The notes beneath the pieces are model-generated. The model was not told where the DNA came from and made no database searches. It saw only the letters and a program-made list of their open reading frames with translations. From Blastocatellia bacterium (GTDB lineage Bacteria; Acidobacteriota; Blastocatellia; Pyrinomonadales; Pyrinomonadaceae), in contig JACDAY010000395.1 in the NCBI GenBank assembly GCA_013695195.1, positions 1 through 6,593 on the forward strand: a stretch of 6,593 nucleotides of DNA, read 5' to 3'. Position 1 is the first letter of the stretch, and the number at the start of each line of letters is the position of its first letter. Shown piece by piece: positions 1 through 6,393 of this stretch. The position numbers and the translations under genes were made by a program.

Positions 1-2469
1 CGCAGCCGGTATTCCATCGAAAAAGACGCCCTGTTGATAGAACCCGGAATTACGGGAATTATCAACGACGAAAAAGTTTTTCCGGATTTGTCCGTTACTT
101 TTGCCAAAGACGGGAAATCTGTCGCAAAGATAGTTGATCAGGATACAGACAAAGAAGAAGCAAAAGTCAAGCTTGAGCCTAGACAGCTTAGCACGATCGC
201 CGCCGAAGGCGACGGCCGCCGAAAGACCGTCAAATTTAACGATCTGCCGCCGCATCTTGTAAAGGCGATCACGGTTACCGAAGACCGCGCCTATTTCGAG
301 CATTACGGCGTTAATTTTCGAGGTATTGCCCGTGCATTGTGGAGTCGTTACGAAAAAGAAGACGACTCGCCGCTGTCAAATCAAGGCGGCTCGTCGATCA
401 CGCAGCAACTTGTAAAAAATCTGCTTTTGACAAACGATCCGACGTACGAACGCAAAGTTACCGAAGCATATATGTCGGTTATCGTCGAAACACGCCTTAC
501 AAAGCCGGAGATTTTTACGCTTTACGCAAATCAAATCTATCTCGGGCAGCAGTCCGGGGTTTCTATTTACGGCGTTGGCGAAGCTTCGGACGTGTATTTC
601 GGCAAGGACGTTTCGCAATTGACCTTGTCGGAAGCAGCTTTTCTGGCAGGAATTATACGCAGCCCCAACCGCTACAATCCGTTCAAAAATCCCGAAAAGG
701 TAACCGAAAGGCGCAATCAAATTCTCGATTCTATGTTCGAAGCCGGCGAGATTTCCGAGCAGCAGTTGGCAGAAGCACGCAGTTCCACGCTCGAGCTCAA
801 GCCGATTTCCGGCAAGAAAAATCTTCACGGAATGCCGTATTTTTCGCAGCATGTTATCGAAGAGCTGCCTAAAATCGTCAGCGATCCCGAAGCATTGCAG
901 CATCTCAGGGTTTATACTTCCATCGATCCCGATCTCCAAAAGGCCGCATATGAAATAGTCCGCAGACGGCTGGAAAAGCTCGACAAATATTTTCCGAAAA
1001 GGCCGAAAGGAAATTTGAATGCCGCATTGGTTGCGATAAGGCCAAAAACGGGCGAAATCGTCGCAATGGTCGGCGGCCGTGATTATCTGGACAACCAGTT
1101 TAACCGCGCGACCGATGCGATGCGCCAGCCGGGTTCGGTGTTCAAGCCCTTTGTTTATGCGGCTGCATTGAATACTGCCTACGATTCGGGCTCGCGAGTC
1201 TTTACCGCCGCGACCGTTTTAAAAGACGAGAAAAAGGTTTTTACATTCAGCCGCGACAGCTATTCGCCCAACAATTACGGCGACACGTTTTCGAACAGCG
1301 AAACGACCTTGCGCGATGCTCTTGTAAAGAGTAAAAACGTAATCACTGTCGATGTCGGAATGCAGGTGAACATCGGCAAAGTGATGAATTTTGCTCACCG
1401 GGCCGGTTTGCCAAAGGTGGAAAAAGCTTATCCGTCGATGGCTCTCGGCACGTCCGAAGCGACGCCCTTGCAGGTTGCAACGGCCTATACGATGTTTGCA
1501 AATCTCGGCGACCGCGTGCTGCCCATGCCGATCACACAGGTTACATCCGGCGACGGCCGCATAGTCGCTTCGCCGCAGCCGGACAGGAAAAACATCATCC
1601 GTCCCGATGTCGCATATATCATGGACGACATTATGAAGGACGTCATAAACCGCGGGACGGCCGCCGAGGCGAAAGCATGGGGTTTTCGTAATGTGGACGG
1701 AAAGGCTGCTTTTGCAGGCAAAACGGGAACATCGCGCGACGGCTGGTTTGCGGGCTTCACGCCGGAACTGGTGTGCGTCGTGTATGTCGGTTTTGATGAC
1801 GGCGATGATCTAGGCATGAAGGGCTCGGATTCGGCGATGCCTATCTGGGCAGATTTTATGAAGGAAGCTTTGGCGCTGCATCCGGAATGGAACGGCGATT
1901 GGCAAATGCCTATAAATGTCCGCAAAGCAGAGATCGATATTCGGAACGGATCGGTGATCAGGGAATTGGACGGCATGGAAGCACAGACATTGCAGGCGAC
2001 TCCGACACCTAAGCCGACTCCGCCGCCGAATTCCAATAGTTATCCGGACGCCGCACTTTGGGAAACAGCTCCCTTGCCGGAGCCGAAGGAAATATATGTT
2101 ACGGAGGTGCCTGCCGAATTTCGCCGCATCGAGCTTTTTGTCGGCGGAACCATACCAAACAAAACTTTGGTCCAGCCCGATCTCGAATATTATCCCGATA
2201 TTGGGGAATATACGACCGGCGAGCCGGAGCCAAGCCCCAGTCCGAATGTTTCGCCGATGACGGAAACTTGGGAGCAGACACAGGACAGCGCCTCAAACAG
2301 CAGAAGTTCAATGCCCCGAAGCACCGTAACGCCGGCCGTCAGAGGCTTTGTAACCGTAGCCATTTGTCCGATTACCGATATGCGCGCCGCCGCCGATTGT
2401 CCGAACAAACAGCAAAAATCTTTCCGCGAAGGCTCCGAGCCGAAAGAATACTGCACGTTTCACCGATAA
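1..2469 (+). CDS. Class A penicillin-binding protein (PBP1b-like bifunctional transglycosylase/transpeptidase), 5' truncated by window edge
   Basis: This enzyme polymerises lipid II into glycan strands and cross-links the stem peptides on the outer face of the cytoplasmic membrane. The frame is open from base 1, so the true start, cytoplasmic tail and membrane anchor lie outside; 822 residues are visible. Numbering from the codon at base 1, the GT51 glycosyltransferase domain shows EDRAYFEHYG with the likely catalytic Glu at 94, GGSSITQQLVKN near 129-140, and RKVTEAYMS with the second conserved Glu at 155, then KPEIFTLYANQIYLG. The transpeptidase domain carries SVFK with the acylated Ser at 379, SKN at 444-446 and KTGTS at 574-578, so all motifs for both activities are intact. 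A Pro/Thr linker follows (about 667-676), then a low-complexity region and a tail with Cys at 789, 800 and 818 ending CTFHR. A TTG at base 34 is in frame but is not a credible start, because coding sequence continues upstream of it. Class assignment is firm; PBP1b versus PBP1a type is inferred. Confidence 0.96.
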   Translation, partial: RSRYSIEKDALLIEPGITGIINDEKVFPDLSVTFAKDGKSVAKIVDQDTDKEEAKVKLEPRQLSTIAAEGDGRRKTVKFNDLPPHLVKAITVTEDRAYFEHYGVNFRGIARALWSRYEKEDDSPLSNQGGSSITQQLVKNLLLTNDPTYERKVTEAYMSVIVETRLTKPEIFTLYANQIYLGQQSGVSIYGVGEASDVYFGKDVSQLTLSEAAFLAGIIRSPNRYNPFKNPEKVTERRNQILDSMFEAGEISEQQLAEARSSTLELKPISGKKNLHGMPYFSQHVIEELPKIVSDPEALQHLRVYTSIDPDLQKAAYEIVRRRLEKLDKYFPKRPKGNLNAALVAIRPKTGEIVAMVGGRDYLDNQFNRATDAMRQPGSVFKPFVYAAALNTAYDSGSRVFTAATVLKDEKKVFTFSRDSYSPNNYGDTFSNSETTLRDALVKSKNVITVDVGMQVNIGKVMNFAHRAGLPKVEKAYPSMALGTSEATPLQVATAYTMFANLGDRVLPMPITQVTSGDGRIVASPQPDRKNIIRPDVAYIMDDIMKDVINRGTAAEAKAWGFRNVDGKAAFAGKTGTSRDGWFAGFTPELVCVVYVGFDDGDDLGMKGSDSAMPIWADFMKEALALHPEWNGDWQMPINVRKAEIDIRNGSVIRELDGMEAQTLQATPTPKPTPPPNSNSYPDAALWETAPLPEPKEIYVTEVPAEFRRIELFVGGTIPNKTLVQPDLEYYPDIGEYTTGEPEPSPSPNVSPMTETWEQTQDSASNSRSSMPRSTVTPAVRGFVTVAICPITDMRAAADCPNKQQKSFREGSEPKEYCTFHR

Positions 2470-2471
2470 CT

Positions 2472-2542
2472 GTTCTGAGTTCACGCTTCAGCGTGGTTCT
2501 TTGTCAGAACCGCGAGCCGCAGCGACCGGCTTCGCGGCCTCG
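2472..2542. repeat. Cluster of three inverted repeats (REP-like element / possible bidirectional terminator)
   Basis: Three dyads lie in 71 bases. CACGCTTCAGCGTG (2482-2495) is a 6-bp palindrome with a 2-base centre, or 5 bp with a TTCA loop. GGTTCT (2495-2500) pairs with AGAACC (2506-2511) around a 5-base loop. CGAGCCGC (2513-2520) pairs with GCGGCCTCG (2534-2542) with one bulged base. GTTCTGA (2472-2478) also pairs perfectly with TCAGAAC (2504-2510), enclosing the first hairpin, so alternative folds compete. The element starts 3 bases after the PBP stop and overlaps the 3' end of the minus-strand gene. Its form resembles short palindromic repeats dispersed in genomes. Only one copy lies in this window, so dispersal is inferred. 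It may also stop transcription from both convergent genes, although it has no long T tract. Confidence 0.6.
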
Positions 2543-2937
2543 GGAGAAAGCTCCATCTTCACCAACCCGTTAAATTCGATATTAAAAGCCACGCCTTTGA
2601 CCGGAACCGACATCTCTTTCTCAGTTTTTCCCTCTGAATTCGCAATCCCGACAGCGGCAAAATAGCAGGATGCATTATGAGCATCGGCATGGCGGACAAG
2701 CATTTCAAAAGCCTCATCGCCCTCTTCAAACCGGCCTCTGCCCGGATAAAGCCCCGTGCGAACGACAAAAAAAGCTACCTCATCGTCCTTTTGCGCAACG
2801 ATCTGCGGCTCCGTCCCGACATTCGCGAGCGCATCCGCAGATTCGATCATCCATCCGTCTTTTTCAAGCTGTTTGAAAACAATTTCAACCCCGAAAGCGT
2901 GAATGTCAGCCCCGGTCATAAGCTCTTGTTCAATCAT
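2488..2937 (-). CDS. Conserved-looking small protein of unknown function (149 aa)
   Basis: I cannot assign a function. The 149-residue product is soluble, with no signal peptide or membrane segment. An N-terminal helix-like stretch (HAFGVEIVFKQLEKDGW, residues 13-29) is followed by a strand pattern PQIVAQ (44-49) and VAFFVVRTGLYP (54-65), then a second helix (about 74-88) and CYFAAVGIAN (91-100). The order helix, PQIVA, strand with VVRT recalls small restriction-endonuclease-like folds such as YraN, but the expected acidic and lysine catalytic residues are replaced by Q and R, so I infer no nuclease activity. From memory and unchecked, similar proteins occur in Bacteroidota under an implausible 'NADH-quinone reductase subunit F' label. 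The ATG at 2937 is chosen as the longest start; a second in-frame ATG at 2919 with AAGAG just upstream is an alternative. The last 18 or so codons lie inside the inverted-repeat element. The gene sits 74 bases downstream of the regulator on the same strand, so co-transcription is possible. Confidence 0.8.
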   Translation of the reverse strand: MIEQELMTGADIHAFGVEIVFKQLEKDGWMIESADALANVGTEPQIVAQKDDEVAFFVVRTGLYPGRGRFEEGDEAFEMLVRHADAHNASCYFAAVGIANSEGKTEKEMSVPVKGVAFNIEFNGLVKMELSPEAAKPVAAARGSDKEPR

Positions 2938-3011
2938 TGATTATTATCGTAGCGGGTGAGACAGAGTCCGCAAAAAAAAAGAGGGATTAGGCATTCTGTT
3001 TTGTTCCGTTA

Positions 3012-5117
3012 TCAGTGAAGGCCCGTCACGAGCACAACGTCATAATTCCATTTACCGCGAATATACCCAAAACCACTATCGGACGGCGCGATTGCGAACG
3101 ATCTGATTTCCTCGCCGCCGAGATTCGCAATTTGACGCGGGATTTCTTCGTCAAGCGAGTGTTGCCATAGGGTATTTTGACTGCCCGAATCCAAAATAAA
3201 ATTCAAGGTCCTACTATCGGCGGACCATGCCATCTGCTGGGCAAATGACTTTCCATCGCCGTATCTGAGTATTTTGATAATCTGTTTGTCCGCAGCCCGC
3301 ATAACTGCGATCTTAAATTCCTTATCGAGAAAAAAATAAGCGATGAGGCTGCCGTCGGGTGAGATCGCCGGCCGAATAAGCTTTTTGTCGTGGACCGCGG
3401 TTTCCTGCCCGCCTTTCGAAGAAACTTTATAAAGGTGTTCATTTGAGCCTGAGACGTAATAGATGTAACGCCCGTCCGCCGTAACGAGTTCGGGGTGGCC
3501 ACCAACCGTTGTCGTTAGCTGCACTCGATTAGTACCATCCGAGTTCATTCGCCAGACGTGCCGGGTGCCTGATTCATTCGAGGAAAAGTAGATCGATCGT
3601 CCATCAGGGGAAACCCGCGGCGACCACTCTCCAAAAGAGTTATTTGTAAGCTGTCGCTGTTCGCTGCCATCCCGACTTGCTATCCAAATTTCGCCGTTGA
3701 ATGTGGAATAGACGATTTTGCCGTCGTTTGAAAATGTTAAATCGCGGGCGTTGCCCAAAGTTTTTGTCTCGCCACCCGACGAGACGTTAATCTTAAAGTC
3801 CGAAACAGGCTGGACGGCGATCATTTTATTTCCCGATCTATCCAGGCTTATATTCGAATAGCTTCCAGCGTCTTTTGTTAAAGGCACTGCATCTCCCGTA
3901 GAGGTCGAGACGAGCCAAATTGACGATTTGCCGTCTTTGTATTCCTTCGACGTGAAAAGCAAGCCGGTGCCATTAGGCAGCCATCTTAAACTTCTTATAT
4001 CAAAAAACTTTCGCTTCGTTATTGCTCGTTCAGTTCCGGTTTCGATGTTGACCTCTAAAATCGTAAAATCGTCCGCATCACTGTCAAAACGTCCGGTAGA
4101 GATTGCAAGATTTTTGCCGTCCGGGGAAAATTGGCTTGTGTAAATGTGAACACCGTTCGGAGTGGTCAAAAGCTTTCGCTCGTTACCACCGTCCCACTCC
4201 GCAACAATCAGCGAACAAAAATCATCCTTTTTGAACATACAGCGGACGAACGATATTTGTTTATCGTTAGGTGAAAGACTCATTGGGCCAGTCAAATTGT
4301 CCAGAATTCTCACCGGAACCCCACCGAATGTGGCAATTCTGTAAAGGGCGGGTAGCACGTGGCCGGCAGTCGGCTTACGTATAAAAAACAGCGAATCACC
4401 GCTGTTGGAAAACGCGAGTCCGAAATAATAGTCGTCAGATGGCGGAACGATTTGAATATTTTCTGATTGCTCGAGCTGCCGCAACCAAATATTTTGTTTC
4501 CCTCCCGTTTCATCCGTATAAGCTGCGTATTTTCCGTCGGGCGAAATCACGGCATGCCTACTATTGCCAGATGTCGGCAGCATTTCCGCATTGAACGGAA
4601 CGGACAAAATCGCAGCATCGGGGTTACGATTGCTGTTCGTCGCGTACCAGATGCCGGTAGCAAGTATTCCCAGAATAAAAACTAAAAGAACGGAAACAAA
4701 ATATCCGGACGGCCGCTTACGCGCATCGGCGTTCATTACCACAGGATTTGATAACGATTGCTCTGCTGCGCCAACTGGAGAAATGCCGTTGCCGGGCTGA
4801 TTCACCGGAGCGATAAAGCGATATCCGCGGCGCGGAACGGTTTCGATAAAACGAGGATGGTGAGTATCGTCGCCCAGAGCCTTTCGAACCATTCCAATGG
4901 TGAATGTAAGATTACCGTCCTCGACAAAGCTGTCCGCCCAAACCGCTTTCATCAACTTATCTTTTTCAACGAGATGCCCGTGGTTTTCGACGAGCGTTTG
5001 AAGCAGCAAAAATGTCTTCGGCGTGATCGAAACAGGCTTGCCGGCGCGCAATAACACCTTTTCCCTGGAGTCCAAAAGGAATTCACCAAACTCAACGCTC
5101 TGAGTTTCCAACAACAT
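3012..5117 (-). CDS. ToxR/CadC-like membrane-anchored winged-helix regulator with TolB-like beta-propeller sensor domain
   Basis: This is a predicted one-component transcription regulator of 701 residues. Residues 8-106 form an OmpR/PhoB-type winged helix (Trans_reg_C): ITPKTFLLLQTLVENHG, then LMKAVWADSFVEDGNLT, LRKALGD-type recognition helix (VRKALGDD) and the C-terminal hairpin ETVPRRGYRFIAPV. No receiver domain precedes it. A Ser/Pro-rich linker leads to one hydrophobic segment at about 139-159 (YFVSVLLVFILGILATGIWY), placing the DNA-binding domain in the cytoplasm and the rest outside. Residues 185-700 hold repeated TolB/PD40-type blades with the signature SPDGK/SPDGR (for example 192-196, 331-335, 503-507, 587-591) and blade ends such as NIWLRQL, SSIWLVS, HVWRMNSDG. 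About ten blades or partial blades are recognisable. Such proteins are common and multi-copy in Acidobacteriota; ligands are generally unknown. The ATG at 5117 has a weak AGAAG upstream. It is divergent from the secreted protein gene at 5333, which is the likeliest local target, and may regulate itself. Confidence 0.93.
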   Translation of the reverse strand: MLLETQSVEFGEFLLDSREKVLLRAGKPVSITPKTFLLLQTLVENHGHLVEKDKLMKAVWADSFVEDGNLTFTIGMVRKALGDDTHHPRFIETVPRRGYRFIAPVNQPGNGISPVGAAEQSLSNPVVMNADARKRPSGYFVSVLLVFILGILATGIWYATNSNRNPDAAILSVPFNAEMLPTSGNSRHAVISPDGKYAAYTDETGGKQNIWLRQLEQSENIQIVPPSDDYYFGLAFSNSGDSLFFIRKPTAGHVLPALYRIATFGGVPVRILDNLTGPMSLSPNDKQISFVRCMFKKDDFCSLIVAEWDGGNERKLLTTPNGVHIYTSQFSPDGKNLAISTGRFDSDADDFTILEVNIETGTERAITKRKFFDIRSLRWLPNGTGLLFTSKEYKDGKSSIWLVSTSTGDAVPLTKDAGSYSNISLDRSGNKMIAVQPVSDFKINVSSGGETKTLGNARDLTFSNDGKIVYSTFNGEIWIASRDGSEQRQLTNNSFGEWSPRVSPDGRSIYFSSNESGTRHVWRMNSDGTNRVQLTTTVGGHPELVTADGRYIYYVSGSNEHLYKVSSKGGQETAVHDKKLIRPAISPDGSLIAYFFLDKEFKIAVMRAADKQIIKILRYGDGKSFAQQMAWSADSRTLNFILDSGSQNTLWQHSLDEEIPRQIANLGGEEIRSFAIAPSDSGFGYIRGKWNYDVVLVTGLH

Positions 5118-5240
5118 AAGGCTTCTAATAACTCTCTAAGAATTATCTCGTCGAAATCAAAGGACTTTTAGGGCAAAGAAATCTAAAGTTGCGGTCAAGT
5201 AAACAGTATTCACGAATTCTAACACAGATAATCCGGTCGA

Positions 5241-5257
5241 TGTGAATAATTATCACA
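5241..5257. promoter_or_regulatory. Candidate operator dyad TGTGA-N7-TCACA
   Basis: The sequence TGTGAATAATTATCACA has perfect 5-base inverted arms around a 7-base AT-only centre. It lies 75 bases upstream of the start codon at 5333 and 123 bases upstream of the divergent start at 5117. The arms match the CRP/FNR-family half-sites TGTGA/TCACA, but the classical CRP spacing is 6, so a Crp-family protein or another dimeric regulator is only a possibility. ATTCAC at 5208-5213 is an additional reverse-oriented copy of the GTGAAT within this site. Confidence 0.4.
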
Positions 5258-5317
5258 CTGATCGCCGCAGCCGGTCTAATTTTTTGCTGACAGGCGTTTG
5301 TATCTATTTCCAAAATC

Positions 5318-5324
5318 AGGAGGT
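5318..5324 (+). promoter_or_regulatory. Strong Shine-Dalgarno for the secreted protein gene
   Basis: AGGAGGT lies 8 bases before the ATG at 5333, a near-ideal anti-16S complement and spacing. It fixes the start codon and suggests efficient translation, in contrast to the weak ribosome-binding sites of the two minus-strand genes. Confidence 0.85.
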
Positions 5325-5332
5325 TTGTTTAT

Positions 5333-6280
5333 ATGTCGCATATTCTATCAACAATTCGTTCGTTCTCTTCGCAACTAATTCACGCTCGTCTGCTTTTTGC
5401 TGCACTCGGCGGTATTTTGTTGCTTTCGGGTATGGCACACGCCACATTTTATCCGTCTCTGGCAGGCGGTCCGACTCCTAGCGGCTCAAATTTTGTGTAT
5501 ACCTACAATGTGAATCTATTCGGAAACGAGAGCTTGGATCCGGCGGCAACCAGCGGAGTTACTTGTCCCGGTCCCGGTTCTACAAATGTTCAGTGCAATC
5601 CGGCAGGGACATTTATTACCATTTATGACATTCCCGGTTTTGTAAGTGCTGCTACGGCATCCTCACTGTTCACGGTGCAAGCACAGAACCTCGGACCAAC
5701 CCCATCTTCAATAAACGGCGGCACTATTGATAACCCCGTTTTGATGAACGTGACCATTATCTATATCGGTCCGGTGACCACTGTTAACACAACTTTTGCC
5801 GGCGCCTTTACGATTACTTCCACCGTTAACGCATTGAACACTAACGGCAATTTCGCAAGCCAGGCGACACTAAATGCCGGCGCCAGTGCGGGACAGACCG
5901 ATCAACTTGTCGGATCGGTAACTATTCCTATTGCTCCTGTTGTTTCCGACAGTGATGGCGACGGTGTGCCGGACACGATTGACAATTGCCCGTCCACCGC
6001 CAACGCCGACCAACTTGACACCGATTCGGACGGACAAGGCAACGCCTGCGACGCGGACGACGACAACGACGGTGTGGTTGACGGCGTCGATAACTGTCCG
6101 CTGACCGACAATGCCGACCAAGCCGACTTTGACCTCGACGGCATCGGTGACGCATGCGATCCCGCCACCGGGCCGCCGACCAACAAAGATCAGTGCAAAA
6201 ACGGCGGCTGGATGCGATTCAATTCGCCGGCGTTTGGAAATCAAGGCGATTGCACTCGATTCCTGCGGACAGGCGGTTAA
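5333..6280 (+). CDS. Secreted modular protein: PEP-CTERM-like ectodomain, thrombospondin type 3 repeats, Cys-containing C-terminal motif
   Basis: This 315-residue protein is predicted to be exported by Sec. It has a signal peptide with hydrophobic core LLFAALGGILLLSG (20-33) and probable cleavage after AHA (35-37). Residues 38 to about 200 form a beta-rich domain with FVYTYNVNLFGNESL (54-68) and GTFITIYDIPGFV (92-104), a pattern I associate with ectodomains of PEP-CTERM-sorted proteins, although no PEP-CTERM tail is present. Residues 206-277 are thrombospondin type 3 repeats (DSDGDGVPDTIDNCP, ADDDNDGVVDGVDNCP, DFDLDGIGDACDP), which bind calcium through the DxDxDG loops and are tied by disulfides. 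The last 30 residues carry NKDQCKNGGW and NQGDCTRF, a short two-Cys motif that I recall at the C-termini of various bacterial secreted proteins. No catalytic motif is visible, so a surface, matrix or adhesive role is inferred. The gene has a strong ribosome-binding site, a terminator 14 bases downstream, and probably forms a single-gene unit divergent from the regulator. Confidence 0.88.
   Translation: MSHILSTIRSFSSQLIHARLLFAALGGILLLSGMAHATFYPSLAGGPTPSGSNFVYTYNVNLFGNESLDPAATSGVTCPGPGSTNVQCNPAGTFITIYDIPGFVSAATASSLFTVQAQNLGPTPSSINGGTIDNPVLMNVTIIYIGPVTTVNTTFAGAFTITSTVNALNTNGNFASQATLNAGASAGQTDQLVGSVTIPIAPVVSDSDGDGVPDTIDNCPSTANADQLDTDSDGQGNACDADDDNDGVVDGVDNCPLTDNADQADFDLDGIGDACDPATGPPTNKDQCKNGGWMRFNSPAFGNQGDCTRFLRTGG
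5981..6160 (+). repeat. Tandem thrombospondin type 3 coding repeat (36-residue period)
   Basis: Residues 217-240 (bases 5981-6052) and 253-276 (6089-6160) of the secreted protein align without gaps with 17 of 24 residues identical. Both begin DNCP, contain NADQ and end ACD. The 108-base period matches the usual 36-residue spacing of long-type TSP3 units. The DNA copies have diverged at many synonymous and some replacement positions, so the duplication is not recent. Confidence 0.8.
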
Positions 6281-6293
6281 TCGTTCGCGGAAA

Positions 6294-6335
6294 AACAAAC
6301 AAAGCCTTGCGTCAGAATACAAGGCTTTGTTTGTT
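6294..6335 (+). terminator. Rho-independent-type terminator, perfect 16-bp stem
   Basis: AACAAACAAAGCCTTG (6294-6309) is exactly complementary to CAAGGCTTTGTTTGTT (6320-6335) around a 10-base loop. The descending arm ends in a T-rich stretch (TTTGTTTGTT) and more T runs follow at 6341-6344. It begins 14 bases after the stop of the secreted protein gene. The A-rich and T-rich outer arms would also allow function in the opposite direction, but no minus-strand gene is visible to the right. Confidence 0.85.
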
Positions 6336-6393
6336 GACGCTTTTCGTTATTCATTCGATCCCGACAGGAGAGGCAGATAGAGTACCTCGTGAC

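Larger units (their letters stand above)
5118..5332. promoter_or_regulatory. Divergent intergenic control region between the regulator and the secreted protein gene
   Basis: This 215-base AT-rich spacer has no gene and must hold the start signals for both flanking divergent genes. Visible elements are a dyad at 5241-5257, a weaker inverted repeat ACTTTTAG (5164-5171) with CTAAAGT (5183-5189), and a GATAAT-like -10 for the minus strand (attatc at 5142-5147). The GATAAT has no acceptable -35 at 16-18 bases, so I do not call a promoter. No convincing -35/-10 pair was found for the plus-strand gene either. Confidence 0.6.

Noticed and set aside
376..939. Minus-strand 187-residue open frame inside the PBP gene
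   Set aside because: It is antisense to the fully conserved GT51 domain, its translation has no recognisable domain, and it lacks its own ribosome-binding site; it is a shadow of the PBP coding bias.
2677..2940. Plus-strand 87-residue open frame opposite the small unknown gene
   Set aside because: The minus-strand reading has a coherent helix/strand pattern and a family-like core, while this frame is Arg/Lys/Phe-rich with no domain signal.
2938..3011. Nine-base A tract (2972-2980) between the two minus-strand genes, considered as a T-tract terminator for the regulator
   Set aside because: No stable stem precedes the T run on the minus strand, so I cannot call a terminator; read-through into the small gene remains possible.
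5142..5147. GATAAT-like -10 box for the regulator gene
   Set aside because: The six bases 17 upstream (TAAAAG) do not resemble a -35 box, so a promoter is not supported.
5164..5189. Inverted repeat ACTTTTAG/CTAAAGT in the divergent region
   Set aside because: It is AT-rich with a bulge and could easily arise by chance; mentioned only as part of the intergenic entry.
5945..6163. Repetitive GAC/GAT-rich stretch considered as a non-coding repeat array or CRISPR-like pattern
   Set aside because: The periodicity is fully explained by TSP3 calcium-loop codons in the reading frame; there are no identical repeats with variable spacers.
6111..6380. Plus-strand 89-residue open frame crossing the end of the secreted protein and the terminator
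   Set aside because: It starts inside the TSP3 repeats in another frame and runs through the terminator hairpin, so it is an overlap artefact.
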